64,000 nucleotides of DNA from Brevibacillus fortis (GTDB taxonomy: Bacteria; Bacillota; Bacilli; Brevibacillales; Brevibacillaceae): contig NZ_PXZM01000010.1 in the NCBI RefSeq assembly GCF_003013395.1, positions 93,515 through 157,514 on the forward strand, given 5' to 3'. Below the pieces are notes generated by a model. That model saw only the letters and a list, made by a program, of their open reading frames with translations. It was not told where the DNA came from and made no database searches. Both the position numbers and the translations under genes were made by a program. Shown piece after piece: positions 15,437 through 25,134 of this stretch; position 1 is the stretch's first letter, and each line of letters starts with the position of its first letter.

Positions 15437-18400
15437 TTATTCTGTGGTGTTGGCAGTTACGATGTTAGAATGTGGCGATTCTCCGTAACTGTTGACTGCG
15501 GTAATGTAATAGTTGCTGCCATTCGGTACTTCTGCTGCGTGTGTAAAGCTTGTGCTAGAAACGGTACCGAGTAGCAAATAGCCGCTTGCTGAGTCGGGGC
15601 TAAAATATACGTTGTACATCTGCTCAGATGAGCTGTTTCCTTTCCACTGCAGCTGCCAGCCGTTTGGCGTATTCTTGATGGACAAGGATTTCGGAGCAGA
15701 AGGTGGTGTGGCCGAATCAGGGTTTGTATTCGTGCCTTCCGATCCGTCTGGTGGGGTAGTGCCAGTTCCACCTGGTTCTGTTTGCCCATTCCCGTTATTG
15801 TCCGTCGGATTCGAGTTACCTGTTTCCGTACCTTGATTCGGATCAGGCAACTGCCATGTCTGCGTGGAACCGACAGAAGCGATTGCGGAAGGCTGCGATT
15901 CATGGCCAGCGATATCCACAGAAGTGACATAATAGCCTAAATCTCTGTGGGCTGCAGTCGTATCTGCAAAAGTCAATTCGGATGGATCTTTCACAGTCGC
16001 TACTTTGACAAAGCCATTCTGCACATCCGCGCGGTAGATACGATAACCGACCAAGTCAGCTTCTTTGGCTGATTGCCAGGTAAGCGTAATTTGCTTGCCT
16101 GAGCCCGTAGCTGTTACACCGCTTGGCGAAGCTGGCGTTCCACCTTGCTCTGTACGAGGATCTTCCTTGTCAGGCAGGCGTTGCTCCCAATCTGGTGGTT
16201 GGGTGGCGACCCTACTGTTTTTCGCTTGAATCTGCTCCTTGGTAGGAAGCGGATCTGGTGAGCGGTAGAAGACGCCTTCGGTAACAAAATCTTCCGGTGT
16301 TCCTTCCTTCGCCAAATACCGTTCGCCGTTATACGTAATGAGGCGTGCTTTTTGGTGGGTATCGTCTACCTTTGTCGGAACGAACTTGCTGTTGAACAAA
16401 TCGGTAATCAAATGGCCAGCTTCTTTTGAAAGCTCACTTGGCAATAGACCTGATTTCGAGTCAACAGTCGCACTGACAACTCCTGCCGGCTTTTTGAAGG
16501 TGGAATCAGGAGGTGAAAGGTTCGGATGCTTTGCAATGACATCCTTCATGACCTTACCCCATACAACCATCGGAACATATTTGTCCGCGTCTGGCATTGG
16601 ATATGGCTCGTCAAAACCAACCCATACCCCCATGGACAGCTCTGGCGTGTAACCGACGAAATAGAGGTCGTTGCTGTTGTTCGTTGTTCCGGTTTTACCT
16701 GCCACATCGACTTTGCGCGGCACGTATTTGCGGATGTGTGTACCTGTACCGTTATTTACGACGGAACGCATCATATCAGTGATCAAGTATGCCGTTTGTT
16801 CGCTGTACACTTGTACAGGTTTGTTCTCATGGCGATAAATCACTTTTCCGGTGTTATCCTCAATTCGGTCAATCAGATAGGCATCCACGAAAGAACCGTG
16901 ATTTGCGAATGTCCCATAGGCGTTTGTAATTTCCTCGACAGTTGTTCCATAGGTAAGACCGCCAATTACGCCAGTGGCTGCATAGTTGTCAGCATCCACC
17001 AATGTTGTGATTCCCATTTTCTTCACGTATTCGAGAGCCGTTGGAATGCCAACTTTCAAATACGTCTTGATCGCCGGAATGTTCCAGGACATCCGCAGTG
17101 CTTCGCGGGTACTCATCATCCCTTGCCATTTGTTGTTCCAGTTCTTAGGTAAATGGGAACCGTTCTGGCCGTCAGCGAGTAGCACCGGAGCGTCATCGAT
17201 TGGGGATGCTGGCTGGAGCAATCCCAGTTCAAAAGCAGGAGCATAAGCTGCAAGTGGCTTCATGGCCGAACCAGGCTGGCGTGGTACGGTGGCGTGGTTC
17301 GTCTGTTCCACCTTGAAGTCACGTCCTCCGATCATGCCGAGGATGGCTCCTGTTTTGTTGTGAATCAGCATTGCGCCGACTTCTTCCAGAGCATTTTCGA
17401 TTTTCTCTGTTTTGCCGTTTGAGCGACGAATCGTATAGGTACGATTCTTACCGAAGTTTTTCGGATCGGCTGCAACAGCCTGCATGATGTCATATACGCT
17501 CTTGTCGATTGTGGTATGTATCTTGTACCCTTTTCGCAGGATGTCGCGACGTTTCTCTTCAACCAGTTGTCGGTATTCGTTGCGACCGATAGTTGATTTG
17601 TCTCGACCTTTTTCCAAGAGGTCTGCATCTACAAGTTGACGCGCGGCACGATCTTCAATTTCCATCATCAAGAATGGCACTTCTCGATAAGCTTGCTGCG
17701 TCGGTTTTGCTAGCTGTTCCTTCAAATCACTGATGACAGCTCCATCGTATTGGGTTTTTGTGATGTAGCCATTTTCCAGCATGCGATCCAACACCATTTT
17801 TTGGCGTTCCTTACCGCGCTGATAACTTTCTGCACGGAATGGAGAGTAGGCACCTGGGTTTTGAATCATGCCCGCAAGATAGGAGCCCTCAGCGAGCCCG
17901 AGCTCTTTTACATCTTTGCCAAAGATTCCTTTTGCGGCAGCCTGAACGCCGTATACGTTTGAACCGTTGGCGTTTTTTCCGAAGTAAATTTCGTTCATGT
18001 AGGCTTCCAGAATCTGATCTTTGGAAAACATGCGCTCGATCCGAACTGCCGTAAATATTTCACGGGCCTTACGGGTGTGGCTAACTTCAGCAGAGAGGAT
18101 CGTATTTTTTACAAGCTGCTGTGTAATCGTACTACCACCTGTTACGACAGGCTGGTTGGTAAATTCCTGAATCGCTCCACGCATGGTAGCTTGAAGCGAA
18201 ACCCCGGTGTGGTGGTAGTAGTTATGGTCCTCAGTTGCGATGATGGCATTAATTAAATAGGGAGAAACGTCTGCTTTCTTCACTAAACGTCGATCGCCTT
18301 CTTCGGCCCGTAATTGGCCGATCAGAGAGCCGTCGTTGTAGTAGGCGAATCCAGTCAGATAGTTGGTGAAGATTTTATTCTCCAGTTCCTCCTTGCTGCG

Positions 18401-18577
18401 CACAGGCTCGTCCTTCACGAGTGCGGCAACATAACCTGTCACGATTCCTCCCGCTAATGCAGCTCCCATTAGCCCTAGTACGAAGACGATTTGGAAGATG
18501 ATCCAGAACGTTCTACCACGGCTTCTGCGTCGCTTTTTCTTCGTCGGTTCAGAGGAAGATGTGTGGTTATTCGACAT
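15437..18577 (-). CDS. Class A penicillin-binding protein with FN3 domains
   Basis: A 1046-residue bifunctional peptidoglycan synthase. Cytoplasmic basic tail, one TM (about residues 23-55), GT51 glycosyltransferase with catalytic ATEDHNYYHHTG (Glu116) and GGSTITQQLVKN, then a transpeptidase with SAMK (Ser437, Lys440), SWN (497-499) and KTGT (628-631). After the catalytic part come two fibronectin type III domains (about 815-903 and 960-1043), joined by a Gly/Asn/Thr/Pro-rich linker (about 905-958), which would lie outside the membrane and may bind wall polymers. Monocistronic and leftward. In B. subtilis acsA and tyrS occupy this place between acuA and rpsD; here this gene sits there instead. 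Confidence 0.95.
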   Translation of the reverse strand: MSNNHTSSSEPTKKKRRRSRGRTFWIIFQIVFVLGLMGAALAGGIVTGYVAALVKDEPVRSKEELENKIFTNYLTGFAYYNDGSLIGQLRAEEGDRRLVKKADVSPYLINAIIATEDHNYYHHTGVSLQATMRGAIQEFTNQPVVTGGSTITQQLVKNTILSAEVSHTRKAREIFTAVRIERMFSKDQILEAYMNEIYFGKNANGSNVYGVQAAAKGIFGKDVKELGLAEGSYLAGMIQNPGAYSPFRAESYQRGKERQKMVLDRMLENGYITKTQYDGAVISDLKEQLAKPTQQAYREVPFLMMEIEDRAARQLVDADLLEKGRDKSTIGRNEYRQLVEEKRRDILRKGYKIHTTIDKSVYDIMQAVAADPKNFGKNRTYTIRRSNGKTEKIENALEEVGAMLIHNKTGAILGMIGGRDFKVEQTNHATVPRQPGSAMKPLAAYAPAFELGLLQPASPIDDAPVLLADGQNGSHLPKNWNNKWQGMMSTREALRMSWNIPAIKTYLKVGIPTALEYVKKMGITTLVDADNYAATGVIGGLTYGTTVEEITNAYGTFANHGSFVDAYLIDRIEDNTGKVIYRHENKPVQVYSEQTAYLITDMMRSVVNNGTGTHIRKYVPRKVDVAGKTGTTNNSNDLYFVGYTPELSMGVWVGFDEPYPMPDADKYVPMVVWGKVMKDVIAKHPNLSPPDSTFKKPAGVVSATVDSKSGLLPSELSKEAGHLITDLFNSKFVPTKVDDTHQKARLITYNGERYLAKEGTPEDFVTEGVFYRSPDPLPTKEQIQAKNSRVATQPPDWEQRLPDKEDPRTEQGGTPASPSGVTATGSGKQITLTWQSAKEADLVGYRIYRADVQNGFVKVATVKDPSELTFADTTAAHRDLGYYVTSVDIAGHESQPSAIASVGSTQTWQLPDPNQGTETGNSNPTDNNGNGQTEPGGTGTTPPDGSEGTNTNPDSATPPSAPKSLSIKNTPNGWQLQWKGNSSSEQMYNVYFSPDSASGYLLLGTVSSTSFTHAAEVPNGSNYYITAVNSYGESPHSNIVTANTTE

Positions 18578-18739
18578 AGTCTACGACCCCCTAGCATACC
18601 ACCTGATTATACCATACGAGGAACCTAGAGGATAGAAGATGCGAAGGAGATAGCAAAATGTGTCAAAAACCGTTGAAAGTTGTCAAAGGATTCCGTGAGG
18701 TGTTGGAGCGGGCGAAAGCGTGGAACACAACAAATACAT

Positions 18740-18779
18740 AAAAAAAAGAGCAGGCCGACAAGCGGCACTACTCTTTTTC
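18740..18779 (-). terminator. Intrinsic terminator of rpsD
   Basis: On the minus strand AAAAAGAG, an inner GCCG/CGGC helix and CTCTTTTTTT form a hairpin with a T-run after the rpsD stop. Confidence 0.8.
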
Positions 18780-18796
18780 TTTTTATCCTCAGACGA

Positions 18797-19396
18797 TTAA
18801 CGGCTGTAGAACTCAACGATCAGAACTTCGTTGATTTCAGCTGGCATTTCTTCACGGTCTGGCAGACGAGTGAAGGTACCTTCAGCAGCAGCATCGTTGA
18901 ATGTAACGTAGTTCGGCAGGAAAGTGCGGCTTTCCAGAGCGTCCTTGATCAGTTGCAGACCACGGGACTTTTCACGAATGGAGATTACATCACCCGGTTG
19001 TACGCGGTAGGATGGGATGTTTACTTTTTTGCCGTTTACCAGGAAGTGACCATGGTTTACCAACTGACGAGCAGCTGGGCGAGTTGGAGCAAAGCCCATA
19101 CGGTATACCACGTTATCCAGACGGGATTCCAGCAATTTCATGAAGTTTTCGCCCACTACGCCAGCCATTTTGCTAGCATTGTCGAAAGTGCGGCGGAATT
19201 GTTTTTCGTTAAGGCCAAACATGTGGCGCAGTTTTTGCTTTTCTTGCAACTGGATTCCGTACTCGCTCAGTTTACGACGGTTGTTGTGACCGTGTTGACC
19301 TGGAGGGAAGTTGCGTTTGATGTCTTTTCCTGTACCATCGAGGGAGATACCCAGACGACGAGCAAGTTTGTGACGAGGTCCTGTGTAACGTGACAT
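18797..19396 (-). CDS. rpsD: 30S ribosomal protein S4
   Basis: A 199-residue S4 protein: N-terminal [16 protein letters not shown], the [10 protein letters not shown] loop, and an S4 RNA-binding domain ([38 protein letters not shown]). It nucleates 30S assembly by binding the 16S 5' domain. No Cys4 zinc site is present near the N-terminus, so it is the Cys-minus form. AAAGGAGA ribosome binding site. As in other Bacillales, rpsD is a separate transcription unit with a long leader, consistent with S4 autoregulation. Confidence 0.98.
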   Translation of the reverse strand: MSRYTGPRHKLARRLGISLDGTGKDIKRNFPPGQHGHNNRRKLSEYGIQLQEKQKLRHMFGLNEKQFRRTFDNASKMAGVVGENFMKLLESRLDNVVYRMGFAPTRPAARQLVNHGHFLVNGKKVNIPSYRVQPGDVISIREKSRGLQLIKDALESRTFLPNYVTFNDAAAEGTFTRLPDREEMPAEINEVLIVEFYSR

Positions 19397-19595
19397 GTAT
19401 TCATTCTCCTTTAATATGGATTCGCAGGTGTTTACTTCCGGCAGGTTAGTTCCTACTTTATCTACACGAACTTCGGACGGTAGCGTTTCCGCATCGTGCT
19501 CCTCACAGATGTTCAGCCGCAGTCTGTCAAGGGAGGGAACTAAGAGGGTACATCCTTCCGTTTTTACCTACAATCAATGCTACCCTGTACACATA
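19397..19595 (-). promoter_or_regulatory. Long rpsD 5' leader, probable S4 autoregulatory RNA
   Basis: About 200 untranslated bases separate the predicted transcription start from the rpsD ATG. B. subtilis rpsD has an S4-binding leader in the same place. The region contains complementary segments but I did not derive a full fold, so the assignment rests on position and length. Confidence 0.55.
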
Positions 19596-19601
19596 CATTC
19601 A

Positions 19602-19631
19602 ATAATACTAGGCGAGATATAGCAAAGTCAA
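19602..19631 (-). promoter_or_regulatory. Sigma-A promoter of rpsD
   Basis: On the minus strand TTGACT (19631-19626), an 18-base spacer and TATTAT (19607-19602), with a start near 19595. Confidence 0.8.
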
Positions 19632-19642
19632 GGGAAAAGAAG

Positions 19643-19684
19643 AGCGCCATCCGCCGCAAGAAGTGGGATGGATGGCGCTTTTTG
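19643..19684. terminator. Hairpin after the SLH gene, possibly bidirectional
   Basis: Inverted repeat AGCGCCATCC (19643-19652 and 19670-19679) with T5 on the plus side and TTCTTTT on the minus side. It separates the leftward SLH gene from the rpsD promoter. Confidence 0.65.
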
Positions 19685-19688
19685 GGTA

Positions 19689-21977
19689 TTATTTTCGCAA
19701 CAAAGTAGCCGTACTGTCTGGATTATCCCGTTTTTCGAGGAAACGGGTAAAGGTAATGGCTGCATCTGCACGAGGGACAAGGCTTTGCGGCTGGAACTTT
19801 TGTTTGTCAGTCGGCACGATACCGAGTGTAGTCGCGATGACGATCGAACCGCGGTACTTCGAATTGGCAATGTCTGAGAGCTCAGATTGGAACATGCCAG
19901 GGAAGTCCGTCAGTTTTTTGTAACCGAGTGCACGAACAATCATATCCGCGAGCTCTTCACGTGTAATCGTCTCATTTGGGTTCAGCTTGGAAGCATTTTT
20001 ATCGAGAAGTCCGCGATCAACAGCACCTTCTACGGCTGAAAAGTAGCGCGAACCATTTGCCACATCGCTATAAGTGGCCTTGCGTTCCAGAGAGTACTGT
20101 GGATAGTGTCTGCCTTGGTTGAGACTGATCATGAGCATTTCAATCATTTCGCCACGTGTGATTGGTTTTTGCGGCATAATATTGCCGTTTTCAAGCGATA
20201 GTGCGTCGTATTCGTACATCAACGAGAGTTCCTTCTCCGCTGGATGACCCTTCAAATCGGCAGGAGCCGGACGATGCAGCGCAATCGTTTTGCCAGTAGA
20301 GGTAGAGCTCCACTCGCCTGTTATAGCGTCAAGGTAATAAGGCTGCTCAAACGGCGTCATTGTCGCGCGATAGACGATCTTGGCCGTTCGCTTCGGTGTG
20401 TAGGAAGGCTGCTCTTTTGCACGTTTGGCATCCTCAGGAGTAAGAGGAACGAGGGCGTATACTTCCTCTGCTTTTGTCTCAGTCCACCACTTCTCGCTCG
20501 CTTCGGCAGCAGGCAGATGCTTGGGAACTTGTGTCGGGTATGTTTCGCTGCCCAATTCAGCACTGTAATTCAACAGATCGCCTGTTTCTATGTCAAACGT
20601 GAAGTAGGCAGAGCCGCTAGCTGCAGCTATTCCATTGATAAAACGCTCAAATCGGATCTGCTGCCGCTCGGAATCAACAGGTTGGTTTTCGATTTCCTCT
20701 TCAATAGGCTCTGTCCAGTAAAGCTGGTGGGCCATGGTTGGCGCCAAATCACGAATCGTTTCCATCGCTTTTGCCTTGAATTTTTCTATGTCTGGTTTTT
20801 TAGAAGCGGTTGTTTTTTCTTTATGGCTACGGAAGTCCTTGTTTAATCGGTAGATGTCCCCGGTTACAGCATCCACGGAGACATATGCAAAGCCGTCTTC
20901 GCTTTTACCTTTTTCGCCGAATTCGAGATCCCAGACAGGACGATTGCCGCGGTAGTCTCTTTCGTTGTAATTGGCAGAACGAAGCTCATAGTTGGACAAA
21001 TTCAATGCTTTCGATGCCCATTGTACAGCTTCCTCCTGAGAGAGCGGTTGTCCGCTGCGGCGTGCAGGGAGGGCTTTGCTGCTAACAGGCTCAGGATCTT
21101 TCGTTGGTTGATACGGGGTCAACGATTGTGTCAATGGTTTGCCAGTCTCCGCATCCATGTAGAATGTGAAGGGATTCATATACCCTAAAGATGGCTTGGT
21201 ATTTTGAGTTTCCACCCGATCCCACGGCAGCAGGTAAATTGGTTTTGGATTCGCTTGTTCTTTAAACAGTTTCTCGGCTTCTTCTTCTGAGATTTTCGTA
21301 TCCGTGTCCTCGAAAGTCACGTCGTTCCAAGACAGAGAATAGTTGGTCACTTTGCCAGAAGCATCTACCGTGATATCTGCGCCGTTGTCAGGAAAGAGAA
21401 TGCCGTCCACGTCACGAACAAAGCGGAAATTATAGTAAACTTCCGAGTTCAGCGGCGTTTTTGGCTCTGGCATATCGCGCGTATACAGTCTTGTTTCCGA
21501 TGCTTTTCCTGCATTGTTTTTCTCGAAAAAGCGCTTCGCCTGTTCTTGCGCCTCTGTATAGGAAATGTGTTTTGCATAGGGAAGCTGGGATGCTTCCTGC
21601 TCTTGATGCGAATAGGAAGTCAGCTCGCCTGTATTGGCGTGGATACTGACGCTATAGGATAGAAGGGTTCTACCATTTTCTGGATCTTTCTTCACCCAAC
21701 TAAACGACCATTCCGGAAATGGGCGCCAGCTATCCGCTGAACGAAATGACACATTCTGCACCGTCATCCCGGCGGTAGGAACTATTTTTGTAGCAAGAGC
21801 CAAGGCTGCTTCCTTGGACAGCTTTGCTTTGGCTTGTGCCACAGAGTCAGCTTGCGCCACAGTAGTCGCCATTTTATTGGTACTCACAAGAGGTGATTGT
21901 GCATGCGCTTGAGCGACAGGCAGCAACAGACTGGCAGATAGAACAAAAGAGCTAGACCGAATGATCCATGGTTTCAT
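19689..21977 (-). CDS. Secreted YcdB/PepSY-domain protein with SLH domains
   Basis: A 762-residue exported protein. Signal peptide about residues 1-26 (hydrophobic core, cut near AHAQS). Residues about 50-560 hold repeated YcdB/YcdC-PepSY-like units, each with a strand pair and a phrase such as SIHANTGELTSY, FYMDAETGKPLT, SVDAVTGDIYRL, FDIETGDLLNYS or YLDAITGEWSS. The C-terminal 170 residues contain about three S-layer-homology modules (for example ITRGEMIEMLMISL, ITREELADMIVRALGY, LVPRADAAITFTRFL), which anchor proteins to pyruvylated secondary wall polymer. PepSY-type domains are often protease-inhibitory, but the role here is unknown. Monocistronic. Confidence 0.9.
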   Translation of the reverse strand: MKPWIIRSSSFVLSASLLLPVAQAHAQSPLVSTNKMATTVAQADSVAQAKAKLSKEAALALATKIVPTAGMTVQNVSFRSADSWRPFPEWSFSWVKKDPENGRTLLSYSVSIHANTGELTSYSHQEQEASQLPYAKHISYTEAQEQAKRFFEKNNAGKASETRLYTRDMPEPKTPLNSEVYYNFRFVRDVDGILFPDNGADITVDASGKVTNYSLSWNDVTFEDTDTKISEEEAEKLFKEQANPKPIYLLPWDRVETQNTKPSLGYMNPFTFYMDAETGKPLTQSLTPYQPTKDPEPVSSKALPARRSGQPLSQEEAVQWASKALNLSNYELRSANYNERDYRGNRPVWDLEFGEKGKSEDGFAYVSVDAVTGDIYRLNKDFRSHKEKTTASKKPDIEKFKAKAMETIRDLAPTMAHQLYWTEPIEEEIENQPVDSERQQIRFERFINGIAAASGSAYFTFDIETGDLLNYSAELGSETYPTQVPKHLPAAEASEKWWTETKAEEVYALVPLTPEDAKRAKEQPSYTPKRTAKIVYRATMTPFEQPYYLDAITGEWSSTSTGKTIALHRPAPADLKGHPAEKELSLMYEYDALSLENGNIMPQKPITRGEMIEMLMISLNQGRHYPQYSLERKATYSDVANGSRYFSAVEGAVDRGLLDKNASKLNPNETITREELADMIVRALGYKKLTDFPGMFQSELSDIANSKYRGSIVIATTLGIVPTDKQKFQPQSLVPRADAAITFTRFLEKRDNPDSTATLLRK

Positions 21978-22207
21978 AGGAACCCCTCCAACGATGTCAT
22001 ATTCTTCTTATCACCTCTGACGAGAGGAAGTAAAAGATCGTTTCAGAGAAATTTCGTAAAAAAAAGTGTCCAGTATTTGCAGAAAGGAATGAAATATAGG
22101 AATTTTGTACCAAATGTTTTTTTATCAATCTAGAATTGTGAACATGCATCTTATATAATAAGAAATACTATCCATAGAATACGTAAACGGTAAGGAGATA
22201 AAGCGTT

Positions 22208-22789
22208 TTGGAAACCATCATGTATCTCATTCGTCATGGAGAGACGGAGTGGAATCAGGTTCGTCGTATACAAGGCCACAGTGACATCGCATTGAACGAG
22301 CTCGGGGTACGTCAGGCCAAGCAAGTAGCAGACAGGTTTCAAGGCGAGACGATTCACGCTTTTTATTCGAGTGATCTTAGCCGCGCACACGATACGGCTG
22401 CCAAGATTGCTGGAAACTTCCAATCCTCTGTTTCTACGCGGACAACCTTGCGGGAGCGCTGCTATGGGGAGTGGGAGGGGCTCACCTATGAAGAAATACG
22501 TGAGCGATTTGAAAATCAGGATGAAGCCTCTTGTGGAATTGAGACATTTGAAGACATGCAGCGTCGAGCTGTAGCTGCCATGACAGAAATAGCAGGGAGC
22601 CATCTAGGTGAGGCGATTGTCGTGGTCTCGCATGGGGGTCTCATTAATAGCTTTTTGCATTATGTGACGGTGGGAGAACAAGGAACGGGTATCACACGAA
22701 TCGATAATACTGGTATTACGATATTTCGGTATGTCGATCGCAGGTGGGAAGTTCTATCCGTTAATGATACAGACCATTTGAAAGCTTGA
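22208..22789 (+). CDS. Histidine phosphatase (phosphoglycerate-mutase-like)
   Basis: A 193-residue branch-1 histidine phosphatase. LIRHGETEWNQVRRIQGH carries the RHG motif with the phospho-accepting His; LRERCYGEWEGLTYEEI the general-acid Glu; VSHGG the second catalytic His. Size and the lack of PGM-specific inserts favour a broad-specificity phosphatase (PhoE/CobC-like) over glycolytic phosphoglycerate mutase. Start may be TTG at 22208 (AAGGAG ten bases upstream) or ATG at 22220. It lies 26 bases upstream of the diguanylate cyclase gene and is probably in one operon with it. Confidence 0.9.
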   Translation: METIMYLIRHGETEWNQVRRIQGHSDIALNELGVRQAKQVADRFQGETIHAFYSSDLSRAHDTAAKIAGNFQSSVSTRTTLRERCYGEWEGLTYEEIRERFENQDEASCGIETFEDMQRRAVAAMTEIAGSHLGEAIVVVSHGGLINSFLHYVTVGEQGTGITRIDNTGITIFRYVDRRWEVLSVNDTDHLKA

Positions 22790-22815
22790 GAAAATGCTGA
22801 GAGAGGGAGTTTCTC

Positions 22816-25068
22816 GTGTCAAGTAAAATGTTGGGGAAGTTAAAGACGGTCTTTTCCTACACGGCCCATTTTATCTTACAATCTTGGCCGGAAAAGCGCC
22901 CAGGCATCCTTTTCTTGACAGATTCCGGGGGCCGCGTAATCAACTTCATGGAAATGCAGGTTGGTCCATCTCGGAATTCTCAAGGGCTTACCCTGCAACA
23001 CGATGTATCGATTGGCAAAGTCTTTGATTTTATTTTGGAGGCACTTTCTTCCAAAGAGATTGTGGTCAATACGAGAAGTGAAACAAACAACGTGTGTGGA
23101 GCCTTTCCTTTGTGTGAAGACGATGGAAGGGTTCGTGCTGTCATTGGGATCATAGCGCCCAATGACCAAATTCCATTCGATTTGTCATCCTATATGCGCG
23201 GGCTAGAGCCGTTGATTCGCATGGGATATGATGCTTATATTCAACACGTCACAAGCCAGATTGTCATGGATTTGACGCTGCATGATACGACCAAAGAACT
23301 GCTGCAAAGCTTGACGGGTCAGATCAGTGACATTATCCAAAAAGGCTATTGTTCGGCTGTTAAGCTCGCGGACAACGCCACGTTGATTCCGCAGGAGAGT
23401 GTAACAACGCAGGAGGCCGAAGCTGGACAATCCCACATAGCCCAACTGGTCTCGAGATTCGGTACGACGCAAATCATGCCTTCCATTTTGGATGACCACA
23501 GGCTTGTCGTCGTTCCTGTCTCCTTGAACCAAACGCCGCTCTACGCCCTGTTTTTGCATCTGCCACCTGAAGAGACAGATTGCGTGTACGATGAACGGGA
23601 TGTTGCTTTTTTGCAGGAAGTAGGCGCAAAGGCAAGCTGTGCGCTTTGGCGTTCGATCATGTCGGACGACCTGCGTCGTGAAGCGGGCAAAAAAGATTTG
23701 TTGTATCAGTTGATGTCAAAGATTCAGGCCTCGATTGATGTGAATGATGTGTTACATGAAATCGTGACGAGCATTCCCAGCCTTTATCCGTACTTGTCGG
23801 CAGAGCTTTTCCTGACGGTTGAACCCAATGCAACCACCCCGGTCAAACAGCTTTCTTTTCAAGAAGTAGAGCCGTCTACCAGTACCAAGGCCTATTTGGA
23901 AGGGCGTCTCATTGCCGAAGAAGTGGGAGAAGGGGAGCAGCAGGTGACGGTGATCGCAGCGCCACTCTTGGGCAAGCAAGGCATTTACGGAGTTTTGCAA
24001 GTGTCGTCCGATCAGCGAATCACCTTGAATCAGCATGAAAAGGATTACATCTCGATCTTGGCGGATACTGCTGGCACTGCGTTTGAAAACGCCCAGCTCT
24101 ATCAGCAATCGCGCAATTTGATTCGAGAATTACGTTTGATTAACGAGATGGCACGTCAGTTGAACAGAAGTCTTGATTTAAAGGAAATTCTTGATTTTGT
24201 TACGACGATGATGCGGGCTACCTTTGATGCAGAGTTTTGTGCTATTTTGCGAAAAACGCCAGGAGAGGATTGCTTCGATGTGCTCTCTTCCTCCATTCCA
24301 GCGTTCAATGGCATGGCGATCGATGCTACAGAAAAGCCATTTCAGCAAATCTTACAAAACAAGCAGGCATTGTTACTAGCTCAACCAGGGGCGGGACCGC
24401 TTCCTTTCTCGCTCTTTTCATGTTGTTCCTTCATGGGTGTTCCGCTCGTTGTCGAGGGTGAAATTAGCGGGGTACTTTTAGTCGCAGATTCCCGGTATCA
24501 TTTTTTTAGTTTTGACGACTACAAACTCCTCGAAATATTTGGCCAGCACGCGAGCTTGGCAATGACCAACGCGGTCCTGCATAATGAAATGGAACGGATG
24601 GTCATTACGGATAATTTGACAGGCCTATACACGAGAAGGTATTTGAATGAACGAGTGAGAGGATCATTACAAAAAGACAACTACGGCTCGTTGATCTTGA
24701 TCGATATTGATTATTTTAAAACGGTGAATGATACATTTGGCCATCAGGTAGGGGACGAGGTACTGATTCAAGTCGCCAATCTGATTCGACATAGCATCCG
24801 AGACAGTGATATTGCGGCAAGATGGGGCGGAGAGGAACTCGCTGTTTATTTGCCGCGTGTGGACAAAAACACCGCGCATTCCGTGGCAGAGCGCATACGG
24901 GAATGCGTCGAGCAAGAGACGTCCCCACAGGTCACGATCTCGTGCGGACTAGCGAAATGGAACAGGGATATGGATGTAGACCTGAGTGTAGAAGCGCTGT
25001 TCCATCAAGCAGATGTTGCTTTGTATGAAGCCAAAAATTCAGGTAGAAATCAAGTTGTTCTCGCCTAG
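22816..25068 (+). CDS. Cytoplasmic diguanylate cyclase with GAF sensor domains
   Basis: A 750-residue protein with no TM segment. Several GAF-like modules fill residues about 150-590, the clearest being RLINEMARQLNRSLDLKEILDFVTTMMRATFDAEFCAIL and SCCSFMGVPLVVEGEISGVLLVAD. The last 160 residues are a GGDEF domain with DIDYFKTVNDTFGHQVGDEVL and the active-site GGEEL at 671-675. RDSD at 662-665 is the RxxD inhibitory I-site, five residues before GGEEL, so product feedback by c-di-GMP is expected. By these motifs the enzyme should make c-di-GMP in response to a cytoplasmic ligand. No EAL or PilZ partner is nearby. GTG start with a GAGAGGGAG ribosome binding site. Confidence 0.94.
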   Translation: MSSKMLGKLKTVFSYTAHFILQSWPEKRPGILFLTDSGGRVINFMEMQVGPSRNSQGLTLQHDVSIGKVFDFILEALSSKEIVVNTRSETNNVCGAFPLCEDDGRVRAVIGIIAPNDQIPFDLSSYMRGLEPLIRMGYDAYIQHVTSQIVMDLTLHDTTKELLQSLTGQISDIIQKGYCSAVKLADNATLIPQESVTTQEAEAGQSHIAQLVSRFGTTQIMPSILDDHRLVVVPVSLNQTPLYALFLHLPPEETDCVYDERDVAFLQEVGAKASCALWRSIMSDDLRREAGKKDLLYQLMSKIQASIDVNDVLHEIVTSIPSLYPYLSAELFLTVEPNATTPVKQLSFQEVEPSTSTKAYLEGRLIAEEVGEGEQQVTVIAAPLLGKQGIYGVLQVSSDQRITLNQHEKDYISILADTAGTAFENAQLYQQSRNLIRELRLINEMARQLNRSLDLKEILDFVTTMMRATFDAEFCAILRKTPGEDCFDVLSSSIPAFNGMAIDATEKPFQQILQNKQALLLAQPGAGPLPFSLFSCCSFMGVPLVVEGEISGVLLVADSRYHFFSFDDYKLLEIFGQHASLAMTNAVLHNEMERMVITDNLTGLYTRRYLNERVRGSLQKDNYGSLILIDIDYFKTVNDTFGHQVGDEVLIQVANLIRHSIRDSDIAARWGGEELAVYLPRVDKNTAHSVAERIRECVEQETSPQVTISCGLAKWNRDMDVDLSVEALFHQADVALYEAKNSGRNQVVLA

Positions 25069-25089
25069 AGCCAAAACAATGGCTCTTTT
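25068..25089 (+). terminator. Weak intrinsic terminator
   Basis: GAGCC/GGCTC stem with an eight-base loop followed by TTTTC, between the cyclase and MBL genes; likely partial. Confidence 0.5.
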
Positions 25090-25134
25090 CTCTTTTCGGA
25101 AAAAAAGGCAAAAAACTTGAGGGGTAGATAAAAA

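Noticed and set aside
16526..17152. A 208-residue plus-strand frame inside the penicillin-binding protein gene
   Set aside because: Antisense shadow of the transpeptidase domain.
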